From Liolophura sinensis (Eukaryota; Mollusca; Polyplacophora; Chitonida; Chitonidae), in the NCBI RefSeq assembly GCF_032854445.1, contig NC_088301.1:48851116-48915115 (forward strand): a DNA stretch of 64,000 nucleotides. The letters are read 5' to 3'. Below, one piece after another: positions 1-13,189 of this stretch. The translations under genes and the position numbers were made by a program. Below the pieces are notes generated by a model that saw only the letters and a list, made by a program, of their open reading frames with translations, was not told where the DNA came from and made no database searches. How positions within the stretch are numbered: the first letter of the stretch is position 1; each line of letters begins with the position of its first letter.

Positions 1-2312
1 TACATGTAAAATAAATTATTTTTCTTTGACTTTTTGGTAACAACACTGGGAGTAAGTTAATGACCAATAAACCATATACCGGTAAGGAGATTCTACAACT
101 GGTTAAAAACCGTTATTTTTCCAGAAATAAGCATCAGCAAACCCAAGTGTTCTGTACTCAATATCTGGCGACTTATAAAATACATAAAAAAAAAACCAAA
201 CAAAACAAACCCAAAAAAAAAAACAACAAAGAATAATAGTTCCACTAACTATTCAGGAAGAAAAAAATTTTGCCACTTAAGCAACAATATTCAATTTTGT
301 ATAATAGCCGTCAGTGATACATATAACAGGTGCCTAGAATTCAACACACGTATTCAATTACACCTCAAAACTTACTGCAAGCGTGTGACCTAGAGATATA
401 TGCATGGCTATCTAACATTTCTTGTTACAGAATTACCATACCAATTTCTGCTCACGAAGCTCAGTTCAAGAGAATCACGCAGGGTAAGAAGGGTAAAACA
501 TGGGGTCCACTCATACACAGAAGCACTGAAATTTTTTTTTCCTTATTACAAAAACGCCCAGTGGGATTACCAACTAATGCAGAATTAATTGTAAATTTAT
601 GTACAAAAATAACTAACCATTTCTTTGGCATTTTCCCCAGATATATACACACAACCTGCTAGATATAAGATATAAGCATTTAATATAAGAGCCAATGATT
701 TTTTTTCAACTCATGATTCGAAGTTCTGAGACGAAACCAAAGGCCATTAGTGCTACAATGTAACACTTACACTTTTTGAGACTTGAAACACTAGCTATAG
801 AGTTATAATGCATTACATTATTTCTAAACACTGGAGAAAATATGTAAATTTTGTGATCAGGAAATCACATGTCCCGATAAATGAAACTGTTTGCCTGAAT
901 TTATACACAGCATACTAAAATACAGAATATTTGCCTTGACTGATGATTATTTAAAGCTGTTGGCAAAACACACTGGCACCCAGACATTACAAACAAAGCC
1001 AGCATACATAAAAAGGAAATTCCATGAGATTTCATCAATGAATATTGACTATGAGGAATTTAAATAACTACAGCTGACAAGCTGAAATTGGACCCAAATA
1101 AGCAAAATAATCTAAAATCTTTTACTACCATTCTGTGCTCTGCACATTTTTTAATGAAAAGTATCTCTTAGGTTATAGTCTTAGTTACAAACCCACAGTA
1201 GACCACCTTCAAACACCCAATTTTGGGGTTAAGTGCGTGGGTCCATTTAATACATTTCTCACCAACGGCTTTTTAACCTTGTTAACAATTTAGAATAATG
1301 AAAAAAATAGTACGCAGGCGTCATCGGAGAGTCCTTAAAAAATTATATCCAAAACTAATTTTATTTCTTTTTAGTGTGATGTGCTGGTAAATTCTGGGTT
1401 GCATGGTTGGCCTGATGTACCTCACATGATACTGATAATCTGAGAACAGACAGTGACGTGAAACTGAATTTTCTACTTCTTAGTTTTGACCTCTCAGTTT
1501 CTGATATACTTTGTTACTTATGTATCCATGGATCCTTATTTAGTGTTTGTCTGCTGTTTTCTTTTTCACCTAAACAAGGTTCCAGTTTACTTTTCATAAG
1601 AACGAGAACACCTGGCTTGGTATAATACCGGTACTTTCAACATAAAAAGTCCAACACATACATGTGCTTGTTTGATTATTAAACACATTTCTCCTCATCA
1701 ATGTAATGTAATACTGCACTGTACTATCACAGATCAGTGTTCATGAACACCAAAGACTAAAATTTAAATTGTTACTATAAGTTATTGACCCTTACTAAAT
1801 ATTACAGCATCCCCAAAAAATACCACACCACCTAAGTTTGACGTTTGAAATGTGACTAAATTTTAAGAAAAAATTTGCGCCTACATTATATGAAATTAAG
1901 TGAGTAGAACCGTCTTTAGAGAACATGCATGAATCATTCTCTCATTTTTGTCATTCTTTTTATGTTAATTTTCCACTTTAAAAACACTTTACTTTGAATA
2001 TGTACAAGAAGTTCTGAAGAAAATATACACATTCTGCAGTGAATAGGCCTATACTGGAAAAGGACCTACATGTATCTTTTGTCCCTCCATCTGCAGGAGA
2101 TTTACACAGTCCTCACAGAATGTTTACATGTACGTGTTGTAAGTTGGTACACTAGGGATGTTTGGTAAGACATCATCATGAAATAAATACATGTGATTTT
2201 TGAAGATGAAGATTCCTGAATACTTGAGCTATATGTAAAAATGGAGAAACACAATCACAGTTGACTGTTTAAATGAGGACAGTACAAAGATTATTATCAT
2301 AGACATGTGAGG
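1..2312. other. 3' flank / probable 3' UTR of the SLC37-like gene, otherwise no gene seen
   Basis: This AT-rich stretch has only short chance ORFs and no recognisable protein. It lies downstream of the stop of the minus-strand transporter gene, so its right part is probably 3' UTR. A minus-strand AATAAA (TTTATT on plus) occurs at 1360-1365, about 950 bases past the stop. It is a possible poly(A) signal, but distant enough to be uncertain. Confidence 0.35.
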
Positions 2313-2887
2313 TCATGACACTGGGTCATCCACATCATCCTCTGGGTCTGAATGGTTCACAATCCCTGGCTCTAGTCTTGTGGGCTTCCTCCTAGTGAGA
2401 CCAGTGTACCAGGAATATCTCAGATTGCACGTACAGAGATCTTTACACTCCCTCAGAAAAAGTGGGAAAATGCAAACACCTGTCAGGAACGTCTGTAATT
2501 AAATAAGCAGAAAGTTTTGTTACCAGTACAATGAAAAATCAAGTAATACAGATAATCCTTGTGTGAAAACTTATTACATTATACTTATAATATTATTATT
2601 ATCAATTGCCAATCCTCTTCTTTTAAGTATGGCACTAAACCCCATCCATACATACATTCCTCTTTGCTTCAGTTTCATATCCTACCTTGCCTATAAACCA
2701 TATATTTATTTTAGCATTTTTACACACAAGAAGTTATCAAACTGGTTAAAGTTTCATGTAAATTTGCCAAAAAAACAAAGAACTATACACAGAAAGACAA
2801 TTATTAAAAACATATCTTACCATGATGATGAAAACATAAAACACAGCATGCCAACCTAGATTTAACTGAATAACAGGCACAAGAATC

Positions 2888-2926
<39 letters not shown>

Positions 2927-5900
2927 GGGTCACCAATGAATGTACATGTTTTTTAAAGTAATTACCACTAAATTCTCCTATTCAAAAACGTATCAGCCTT
3001 GAATCTCTCCTGGATATAACATAAATATCTGGAGCATTATTGATTGTTAAAATAAAGCCAATGACAATTTAGAATCAGACAAAAGAGTTATCTTGGGAAA
3101 CACAGGCATCCGGTGAATCAACAAGGGAGATAATCACATACACCGGAAATGCCTGTTGAAATTATTTTTATTTATGTTTTGAAATGAAATTGGGGTTCTT
3201 CCTTAAAAAAGACAAAATGAACCTGTCATAATATGAATGATGACAAGGCCACAGAATGTAAAGTAAATATATTAAAGCGAATCATCAATATTATCTTAAA
3301 TTTGACCCAGATACTGGGTGATGACGGCTAAGAAACAATTTCAGAGTGGCAAATACAACTAAAACAGAAAGGAGAACTTCAGCAACATTAGCTTCTGTAA
3401 AGTCAAGACAAAAATTATACTAAATCAGCCTTGTCACACTTGTGTCATACTTGTGGCAGAGCATTTTTTTTCAAAGATGAATAGATATTATACCTGTAAG
3501 TTGTGCAATTTTAAGAAACCAACATTTATCTATGGTTTCTCACCTGTCCAATGGCCGCCCCAGCACTCCCAGTGCCATCCACAATACCTGTTACAGTGGC
3601 TAGCCCTTCCTTACTTCCTTTTAACTCCTCCTGCCGACCTTCAAAGAAATTACAACACTAACTATGGGCCACATTCAGTTTTGTTCCAAATTCTTACTAA
3701 ACTGCAAGAGCTGAAGACTCGTCTCCATGTATACACTCAACCAATTAAAATGCTGATGCTGTTATGGGAAATAGCATATTGCTATAAATCAAACCTGTAA
3801 TCAAATTAATAACTGTTCACATAGTTATAAAGTAGCTAACAAAAAGGACAATGTTGTAATATATCAGATAATAACAAATGAAACTGTAACAAAACAATAA
3901 CAATGTTTGGATTTACATTGTTATAAATTTAAACAGAGGAGGTGACTGTTAGACAATTTCATGAATTGAAAGTATCCCTTTTTGGAGAATGACCCTTTGT
4001 GAGTTTCAAATATACAGTATAACTTTGTATTTCATGCCTGCACTACCCAAATGAAACAATTGATAGAAACTGTGAGTGGGTTGTGTATGCCCAACCATAC
4101 CTAGATCAGCTGATATAGCCGCACTAACAAGGTTTGCCACGCCCCCAATGAAGAAGCCAACTACTGACATTAGAGCTGCATTTGTCACAGTATCACCAGA
4201 GGAAGCTGAAATGTACAATGCACATGGGGAAAAAATACATCACCTGATCAAAAGTAACTACTACATTCATTTCAAACTAAAGCACAATTTTGGACTCACA
4301 CTACTTTGTACTCAAATGTACATTTCATTTCATTCATACCTTTTGACATCCATAACATTGTCTTTCTGATGACATTTATAATTTACATCAACAACATTCA
4401 CATTAACAACTCAATAGAATAATAAAATAACAGTGTAATTCTACCAATAAAATGAAATGTACCTCAAATATTGTCAACATATACAACAAAATTTTCTAAA
4501 TCTTGAATCAAAATTTCCTTAAAGATATGAGGAAAGTGTTGTGAGAACACAAGAACCTTACCACTGTAAATAAGGAGCGAGGGGATGGCAAGTATCAGCA
4601 TTGGAATAACAACAACTGCCCTCTTCCTTACACAATCCTGAAAGAGTATGGGTAGTACACTTAAATATATTTCACTTATATGACAGTGGCCAACATTACA
4701 GAAAGATAAACACTTTGTACAGTATTTACATTCACACATACAACATAAAAAATTTGTGGTAATTTCACCCCCCGAAAAATACATTTTTAGTGTCAAATTA
4801 TTTAACCTTCTTATGGGAGAGATTTTACTATTTAAGTTTCCTTAATGGTTAAAATGATAAAGAATTTGATGATGTAATGTCAAAGATGAAATTTCTGTTG
4901 CTTCGTTTATGCTGTAATGGCAAAGGTTAAATTTAAGTGAGTTTCTGTTGCAGTGAACGAAGTCACAGTTCAGTGGTAGGGTCAATGTCGTATGGCAGAG
5001 GTGAAATTTCAGTGGGTGAGTTAATGTTGTAACTCCAGAGGTGAAATTTCAGTAGGTGAGTTAATGTTGTAATGGCATAGGTAAAATTTCAGTGGATGAG
5101 TTAATGAGGCTAAGTTAATGTTAAAATGGCAGAGGTGAAATTTCAGAGCCTAAAATAATGTTGTTACCGCAAAGGTCAAAGTTTAGTATTTGATTGAATA
5201 CTGTAATGGCAGAGGTGGAATTTCAGTGGATGAGCTAATGCGGTAATGGATGAGGTCAAATTTCTGCAGCCAAGATAATGTTGTAATAGCAGCGGTGAAA
5301 ATTCAGGGTCTAGGTCAATGTTGTAATGACAGAGGTGAAATTTCAGTGGTTGGGTTGTAATTGCAGAGGTGTAACTTCTGTGACTGTGTTGAACATAGCG
5401 CGAACTACATAGCAAAATTTCACTCATCACTACTTATATTGTACTTACTGAAATAAATCCAGCTATTGTTCCACCTGCAATGTAAAATAACACAATGTAT
5501 TACTCAGGATTGCAATGTTCGTAAAAAAAAAAATGTAGTAATTTTAGGCCATAAAATATTATTTTAGTGCTGAAACTTACATTTTTTCTAGTAGGATATC
5601 ATAAGACCTTCCAAATAAACCATAAAGCACTTTTCTATGAGTTGAACTCAAAGAATGAGACGAACTGACTACTTTACATATAGGCATGGTTAAAGTTATG
5701 AGGCAAATACAGTGTCCACCTTACCTATAATGCCTCCTATATCATACCAAATTGATATCTGATCAGCTTTTGTTTCTTCCCAGTTATAGGCACTACTTAG
5801 GTAAAATGGGAGCCAGAAGAAGAACGAGTAGTTCACGAGCTTGAGACAGGCATAAGACAGGGAGTACTGGAATGAGAGCCAACATAAGAAATGTAGAGAC

Positions 5901-6312
5901 AAAAAAAAAAAACAACAAACACATGTAACATTGCTAAATTCCCCATCAGTATTTTCCATGTCTTCAATCACAATCAGTCATAATTACAGATTTAATGCTG
6001 GATAAAAAATGAGAATATAAGCAAGGAGCTCTTCGGGCAGTAGAATAAAGTGTGAAACAAAAAGTGTTATCATACCAAAGCAACACCGGGAAGACAAACT
6101 GCTGTGAAAAAGCTCACTGCTTTGACAGATTTTGCAGCTGAAGTCTGTACTGTAGTCTCACATTCTTCATTCTCATCATCTAGAAGGGGAGCTGTAAGGA
6201 ACAAACCATATATATCATACCTGGTCAGACAACTTTAGGGTATATACAGGTATATACAAAAAGAAGATGTTTAAAAAGCAGGCAAAAAAACAAACAAACA
6301 AAAAACCAAAAC

Positions 6313-6352
<40 letters not shown>

Positions 6353-9300
6353 CACACACATGTAAAAGGATAGAAGTCACACATGCCTACTATACAGGCT
6401 GTCTGTTGATGCATTACTGGTACACGTAATAACATATACAATCTCTTCAATTCCAGAGAGTCCATAGCAGAAAAATGCATGTGCACAGCTTTTTGTTTAC
6501 CTAGTAAAATATTGCCTGATGGAATAATCTTGTCGAAAACATGTACATGAAAATCTTGCTTGAAATAGATTGTGCATGTTTGTTATCAATTTTTAACCAA
6601 CTAAGCAGAGTTATTTCTATAACTGAAAAACACACCAAAGGTCACCCAAACCCTGTTTTGCCAGTTATGCGCACCGTTAAATTTGCACCTTGCATGGTTT
6701 CATAAGAATTCCAGATTAAAAGTTCATTTACAGAATTACTAAGTTTGTAAGTACAAAATTAACCATCTGACCCAGAGAGAGCCATCCAGTGCACTCCAGA
6801 ACAAATGTGTTTCACTAGATTTAATTTTCAAGTGAAATATTCTCGAGTACGGCATAAAACACCAATCAAATAAATAAATAAATAAATTTTCGACTCTTAC
6901 TATTAAGAATTCGGTATCCACTGAAGCAGCCAAGAATGAAATCAAACTTTTTTTTAAATTTCAGTATGAAACAGATTTTAACAAATGATAATATTACTTG
7001 ATCATCAAGGAACCCTTAAACTGTTAAAAAAACACAAAAAATCTTCGTCAAAAGTTTACCTCTATCAGCATCATTGATGATGCTACATGTTGGTGGATTG
7101 TCGTCATCAGCAACTGGTAATCCTGAAAACAAAATGACCAAATTTCACACGACAATATTCTAAACATAAAAACATCATATTTAAGCATGGTCTCTGTGTG
7201 ACTTCTCAAATGATAAACAATTAATAACAGAGTGTAGACATGGCGTAGATGTAAATGAAACATTAACACAAAACTGGTCAATATGTACAGAATAAAAACA
7301 AAAAGTTAGATATACAATCATAACAGTGCAAGATTTTCTCTTGTAACCCTGCTTTCAGTGAATAAAACTGCCATTACAGGTCACATAATGTTACCTGTAG
7401 TTGGCTATGCACCTCACAAATACAATGAACACCATCCAGCAACTCATTTGCAAAGAGAGGAAGTACCCACCTATATCCTTTGGGGAACTGAGTAGTCCAA
7501 AGAAAATGGCTATTCCACCACAAAAAAGGACGCTAGAGGTCAGCAGAAAGGTGTACTGAAATAGATGAAGGAATCAATCACAATGACAAACTGGGTCAAC
7601 AGGTGTTCCCCATGCCCCTCGCCCACCCCAATGTTTAGACAAAGTAGTAGATGCTTTGTTGGTCATTTATACTACCGATGCTCTAAAAAAACAGCATCCG
7701 TCTGCACATGCATGGAATGCAGATAAAATCACCTGGATAGTGGTTTCTGAATATGTCCTCATTGAATGATCCCATTACTCAACAGTGTTACACTTCTACG
7801 ACCATGGTCAGAAATCCAGATGAATGAAAGTGAACCACTCTGCCAAGTCACAAAGAGAAAACTGATTTATCTGGTGTTTTATGTCAAACACAAGAAAATT
7901 TCACTTGCAAAATGCCAGCCAGGATTATCATGAGAGGAAACCAGGAGGATCCCAAAAGGAAAACCTACAACCATCAGCAGGCTGGAAAACTGATGAGGTA
8001 TAATGGCAGTCTAGCTATGGATTCAGATTTATTCATTTATTTATTTAATTAATTGGTGTTTTACAGCATACATGTAAAAATAATTCACTTAAACAACGGT
8101 AGGGAGTTATGATGGGAGAAAACGAGAGAGTGACAGGGGGAAACCCACGACCATCCGCAGGTTGTTGGCAGACCTTCTCATGTATGGCTGAAGAGGACTA
8201 TAGATTCAGATAATATGGTATAACGAGTATTCCATACTGCATGGCAGATTGTATCATAAGGTTCGCCTTTCATTCATTCATTCATCAACGCTTCCTGACC
8301 TTAACAAATTGCGATAGAATAGGGTATATTACCTCATAGCCGTAGTTTAGGACATTGGCAGCCATCACAGCACCCAAAATATTACCCACAGAGGCACAGG
8401 CACTCCACAAGCCAAAGACTAAACCACGACTGGAAATTCAAATAAACCCAAACAATTAACTCTTTCCATCATGTTTAACAAAAACACCAATTTTAATCCT
8501 CATTTTTCATGCAATCACCCCACCAATACTAAAATATCAGATGTAAGCTGAACAATATACTGAAAACAATGTATGCACGCTAACTATTATTTCTTATTGT
8601 TTTTTTTTTTTTGTTTGATTCTTACCGAAGAGTTTTCCATTTTTTCGATGGTAGTCAGTTTTATGGTGGAGGAGATAATATTAACAAAGGCAAACCTGAC
8701 ATCCTGTGGCAAATTAATGACAAACTTTCTTATGCACGACACAGATTAAACCCACACCTGATGGCTGGAGTAATAAATCTTAACACTCAGCTAAAACATG
8801 CTCCTGTATTTTCTCAGGAGACATCAAAGATAACATTTAATGGGTATCTCACCTTGACCTTTCAAACCAATTTCCCATTACAGCCACAACAGTAGGCCAA
8901 CCAGTCGACTGGAACAGTCCATTCAGTATCCAGGTGGCCATGTATATATATGGATTGTACAGGTGAGTCCATTCTGTGACAACTCCAAACATGAACACCT
9001 GTAAAACAATTAAATTCACAAATGAACCATTCAACTATTTATGTCTATTTTAAATACATGCACATCCTAGTTTAGAAACAAATGAAATATGACACGCAAT
9101 AATTGCACTGAAAACATTAATCTGGTTTTAAACAAATTAAAACTAATTTCTTCAGATGTCAAAAAGTTATCATATCAGCATACATTGTATTATTATAAAT
9201 GCTATAGAAAAAATGAATAGAATTTTTCCTACTCACTGTTAGTGCAGAAGAGCACATCCCAAATGACAGAACCAGTCTCATATTAAATCTAAAAACAAAA

Positions 9301-11322
9301 TAAGAATTTATAAACTACATATACCTTTGAGCAGGTAACTAATAACTAGTGTTTCACAGCAAGAAGCTCAAACTGTCTGTAAGATGTGGTTGTTGTGAGG
9401 CATTACAAATACTTGTGGCAATCAGGACCTGGTGAAATAGATGTTATATGTATGTAGCTATGTTGTTTCAAAACAGTACCATCCCAAAAAATTTTACATA
9501 TATATAGAGAGAGAAGAAATTGAAAGCGGATTTAGCAACAATTGCTTCCAAAACTAATTAGACAATTCTGGAATGTTAATATTTAAAACAATTTGAATTT
9601 TGTAAACATAAATTAATGTGAAAAAGAAAAAAAAAATATAGTTTGGATTATCACTCACCTATCACCCAGCATTCCACTTATATAAAGGCCCTGCAAATGT
9701 GTAAAACAAAATACAGCTGTGTTTACTCAAACATGCATATGTTAACTATAACCATGATCCAATATGTCATCAATTAAGTCAACACGAAAGATTAAGTATA
9801 GAAATCACTATGCTTGTGACTCAAATGGTTACTGAGTTATAGCCATTGTGACAGACATTCACTGTTCAAAAGTAACACTGGTCAAAGGCCTGTGGAATAT
9901 TGTTCTGGAGTTACTCAAGAATGTGTCTGACTGGCCTGTAATTATCAACATTACTTCAGTTTAAAGACAATCATCTGAAAACATGGCTTCTACTGGACAT
10001 TAAACATTGACATGTTTAAACTGTAGAACAGTCTGATCATCTTTTCTTTCATTCAACTTAGGACCAGCTAATGCCAAGTCCAGTAGTCTTCTTTCTCTTG
10101 TCTGTCGGATTTGATGAGAATACATGTACACACTCACAACAGCATAAGAGATGAGAAAGGCAGTGTCAAGTCCCCCAAGGAATGGTTCTGCATCCTTCTC
10201 TGTTGCATACATATGATGTGCATTCCACAACTACAAGAACACGCCATTGTGAACATCGCTTTAATACATGAATCAGAAAATAACAAATCCATGTTTTCTA
10301 TGTCATTAAAACCAATGTGTTCACAATAATACATAAAAGTATAACTTGTACTTTTTATGAATACTTTACTTTTTAAATACTTTATACATGTTTGCTGGAC
10401 AGTATTATTTTCTATCAGTATTTCAAGAAAAAAACCCATTAAAACCAGTATTTATCTACTTAGATGAATATTACAAAAACATAAACATTTATAAATATTG
10501 GTTCCTTATGCCAACTCTTTCGTCAGTAAGATTACTTACATAATCTGGTTTTAATCTTGGTACAGAACTATTCTGAAATGATGGTGTCCACTCAGAGCTG
10601 ACAGTCTTCTTCACATTACTAAATGTCTTTCTTGTTGCGTGAAATAACGCATAACTTGGGGAAAATGAAGAAATACAGACTTAAAATACATTCAATCCAA
10701 AATAAATAGGATGGAATTACAGACCCAATTTTCCTTTTTATTTGAGGCATTTATTAGAAAATTTTATTCTGAAAAAGCTCTAATAACCACCTGTTACAAC
10801 TATCTCTCAGAAGCTATTTAAAACACAGAACCCAATAGTATCAAGGTGAAAAACTTTTGTTCTCCAAAAAAATATGTACATGGAAGTATTTATTTCATTA
10901 ATCTGTATTTGTGTCTTACTATAATCACGGCATGAATCCTGTACAATTTATATGAGTTCAGATATACTGGAGTGAGATCAGCTTTACAGCCTCATTATGT
11001 GACTTTGCGATACTTGTTCAATTCTTGGGCCCATACCCAGATGGTGTTCGTCCTAACTATCCTTCAGCCTATGGCAGAATGCGAGACGCATGGAACCGGT
11101 CCATTAAAATTTACATGTCACTAATCTGTCATCTGTCAGTTAACACAGATGTTAGGCCCAGAATCGCGTCACCAAGGAGGGGGCTTTCAACTTTTCTGCG
11201 CTTTACCGTTCACTATTGCTCATACATTACCTGAAGAATGTCAAGACAAATACGACGCATGAATGAAGCTTGTGAGACAGGCGCGATGGCCTTCCTTCCG
11301 CGTCGTATCTGTTGTTAATCAT
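2313..11322 (-). CDS. SLC37A2-like: SLC37-family sugar-phosphate/phosphate exchanger (SLC37A1/A2-like), 17 exons, complete
   Basis: Predicted 526-residue, roughly 12-pass major-facilitator transporter. Vertebrate SLC37A1/A2 are ER proteins that exchange glucose-6-phosphate or glycerol-3-phosphate for phosphate. Exons in coding order: 11231-11322, 10540-10654, 10138-10230, 9659-9690, 9237-9288, 8853-8998, 8333-8429, 7471-7555, 7060-7122, 6076-6191, 5725-5866, 5449-5474, 4562-4637, 4101-4205, 3544-3638, 2821-2886, 2313-2492. Every junction is AG/GT and in phase. Family signatures: SYALFHATRK after TM1, EPFLGGLDTAFLISYAV (about residues 84-100), LNGLFQSTGWPTVVAVMGNW in the middle, FFFWLPFYLSSAYNWEE with YDIGGIIGG after the central loop, and TVTGIVDGTGSAGAAIG near the end. 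A hydrophilic acidic loop (about 238-280) separates the two six-helix halves. The C-tail is acidic (DPEDDVDDP). Start: the first ATG in frame with a typical short cytosolic N-terminus. The family call is firm; A1 versus A2 is not settled. Confidence 0.93.
2891..2924. repeat. A34 homopolymer (T34 on the coding strand) at a 3' splice site
   Basis: Thirty-four consecutive A on plus. On the minus strand this is a pure T tract ending three bases before the AG acceptor of transporter exon 16 (exon begins 2886). It serves as that exon's polypyrimidine tract and should be length-variable. Confidence 0.95.
4865..5395. repeat. Degenerate tandem repeat, about 43-bp unit, intron of the SLC37-like gene
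   Basis: About 12 diverged units built on GGCAGAGGTGAAATTTCAG followed by a variable GTGGGTGAGTTAATGTTGTAAT block. They fill most of the intron between coding exons 12 (5449-5474) and 13 (4562-4637). Unit lengths vary with small indels, so the array is old. Confidence 0.85.
6316..6349. repeat. (CA)n microsatellite
   Basis: About 17 uninterrupted CA dinucleotides within the intron between transporter exons 9 and 10, flanked by A-rich sequence and further short CA runs. Confidence 0.95.
6825..6895 (+). repeat. SINE-like fragment ending in (AAAT)n
   Basis: Contains GAAATATTCTCGAGTACGGC then ATAAAACACCAATCAAATAAATAAATAAATAAA. This is the reverse complement of the tail of the dispersed element also seen near 8030, 41690 and 45625. 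Orientation is opposite to most copies here. Confidence 0.6.
7860..8200 (-). mobile_element. Two adjacent diverged SINE-like copies
   Basis: Two successive copies (about 7863-8005 and 8023-8200) begin with a T-rich GGTGTTTTA(T/C) tail. They continue through TTTCACTT, an ATTATG/GGGAGAAAA block, AAACCCACGACCATCCGCAGGTT and GGCAGACCTTCTCATGTATGG. The same order recurs at 31530, 41140 and 45625, so this is a dispersed family. Located in the intron between transporter exons 7 and 8. Confidence 0.7.
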
Positions 11323-11720
11323 CTTTAAATAATACGAAATTTGAACACGGTCACTTCGGTTCTTTCGCCATTTTGCACACTGTAGGTCACATGACCCGAA
11401 ATTATCTCCCCTGACCATTTCCAGGCCTTTACAGGCTGGAAACGTAGGCCTACGTGTGACTTGTTTTAATAAACGCACACTTTGACAAAACTGGAGGAAT
11501 TTTTCTCTCTTTGTAATGGGACTTACCGGCACAGCAACCCATGTAAACTCAATAAGTAACTCATTAAAACAATATGCCGATCATCGATGCATGACTTGAC
11601 TTGCCGTGAACTTACGGTGAAGACAAAAAAGTTGAAACTTCCGGGAGTCGTTTCAGTGCTAAACCAAGACATTTTCTCAATCCAACACTTTATTACCAAA
11701 TTTAAAAAAATTTCAACCAC
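11323..11720 (-). promoter_or_regulatory. 5' UTR / promoter region of the SLC37-like gene
   Basis: Lies directly upstream of the transporter ATG and is less AT-rich than its surroundings. It holds the 12-mer GGTCACATGACC at 11385-11396, an E-box with the flanks typical of MITF/TFE-family sites (GTCACATGAC). No TATA box is obvious. Transcription start was not determined. Confidence 0.4.
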
Positions 11721-13189
11721 ATGGTGACATTTAATGCCAAGATATATGACATTCTGTGTTTATTACAGACGATTGATTAATGAAAGATACTGAACATTGA
11801 GAGCATAACTGAAGTCATTATTCCGTTCAAAAAATAGTTCTTCCGCTGGCAATAGAAAAAAAATACCTTCACTGCACTTGCTTCATTTTAAAAATTATTA
11901 TATTATCATATAGGCCAGGGAGAAAAAAGTTCCAGTCACATCATCTCTCTTCGTATGTCAGTATCAGTTGATACGTACAGTTAAACAAAGTAGCACTACA
12001 AAAATACTTACACTCTTTTGTCAACCGACATGAACAAAGTAATGTTTTTAATAGTGAAGTGTTATTATGTACTCCTTTAACGTATATTAAATATTTACCA
12101 AACTATAGGCCTACTGACATTGCACATGCATTTGGAGGAGTTTATAAGCTAATGACGTTAGCAACACCAATCGTAAACCTACTGGCTTACATAATATTGA
12201 GAAGCATAGCACTAATTACATCACAGGCCTATCTTGACAAACAAAGATGTGAAGGCAATGTTGTCTTTCGAAATTAAAGCGTATAGACCATAAATCTTAT
12301 CAGAAGTCTAAAAAAATCATGGTATAAATTCAGGATTATCTAGCAAACTACAAAATGCATGTGATATTTTTAAGATCATGTCTGTCATGTCTGTTTCACT
12401 TCTTATGCTTCATAACTGATTTGGATAATTTGTCTTTGGTTCCAATGCATATCCACAGATTGTGCAAAAGGTGTATTCAAATTTTGATACAACACGAATA
12501 TGCATGTATGGTCTTCAGGTAGCCAATCTAAAGGTTGATTATCACACTTTTACTAGTGTGAGGTAAGTCCTCTGTAAGATCAACAAAGTATATTAATTTA
12601 TGGTACCTTACAGGTAGAGGTACTTGGAGTCTTAACAGAAAACTTAAAATACCAGTGCTCTTATATGTCGAAACATAAACTATGTATGACTGCATTAAAC
12701 ACACTATGCACACAAAAGAAATTAAAATAAAAACACACCTGTGAAGTTAATAAAAATGTTGCGTTTGGCATATATTTCCTGGTCTTAAAGACACAACATA
12801 AATCACCAATGTACATTACATAACTTACTTGTCATTGTGAACTGCAATGTTTTAACACTGAAAGTAGTATAGGCTATGGCAGTTTTACATGGCACTTGAC
12901 TGAATTCCCTGCTCCATGATAAATCCAAGTTATGACTGAAATTCAACCAAAAACACCCAAACAATTGATCCACATCCACATTTAATGATACATACATACA
13001 AAAAAAAAAAAAAAATCCTTTTAAGATATCTATAAAAAAGACATATACATGTACACATACTTCTTTGGACAGAAGATGGTACACGGTACAAAACCTAGAA
13101 AAATATTTCCACATGTGGAGTTTTGCAGATGGGCATGAACACATACAAGGCATTATCACAGACTCAATAACTGTTGTATCACATTCCCT
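11721..13189. other. Intergenic, no gene seen
   Basis: AT-rich sequence between the transporter promoter and the minisatellite. The ORFs (longest about 118 codons at 12803-13159 on minus) show low-complexity, unrecognisable products. Nothing with exon-like splice context was found. Confidence 0.5.
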
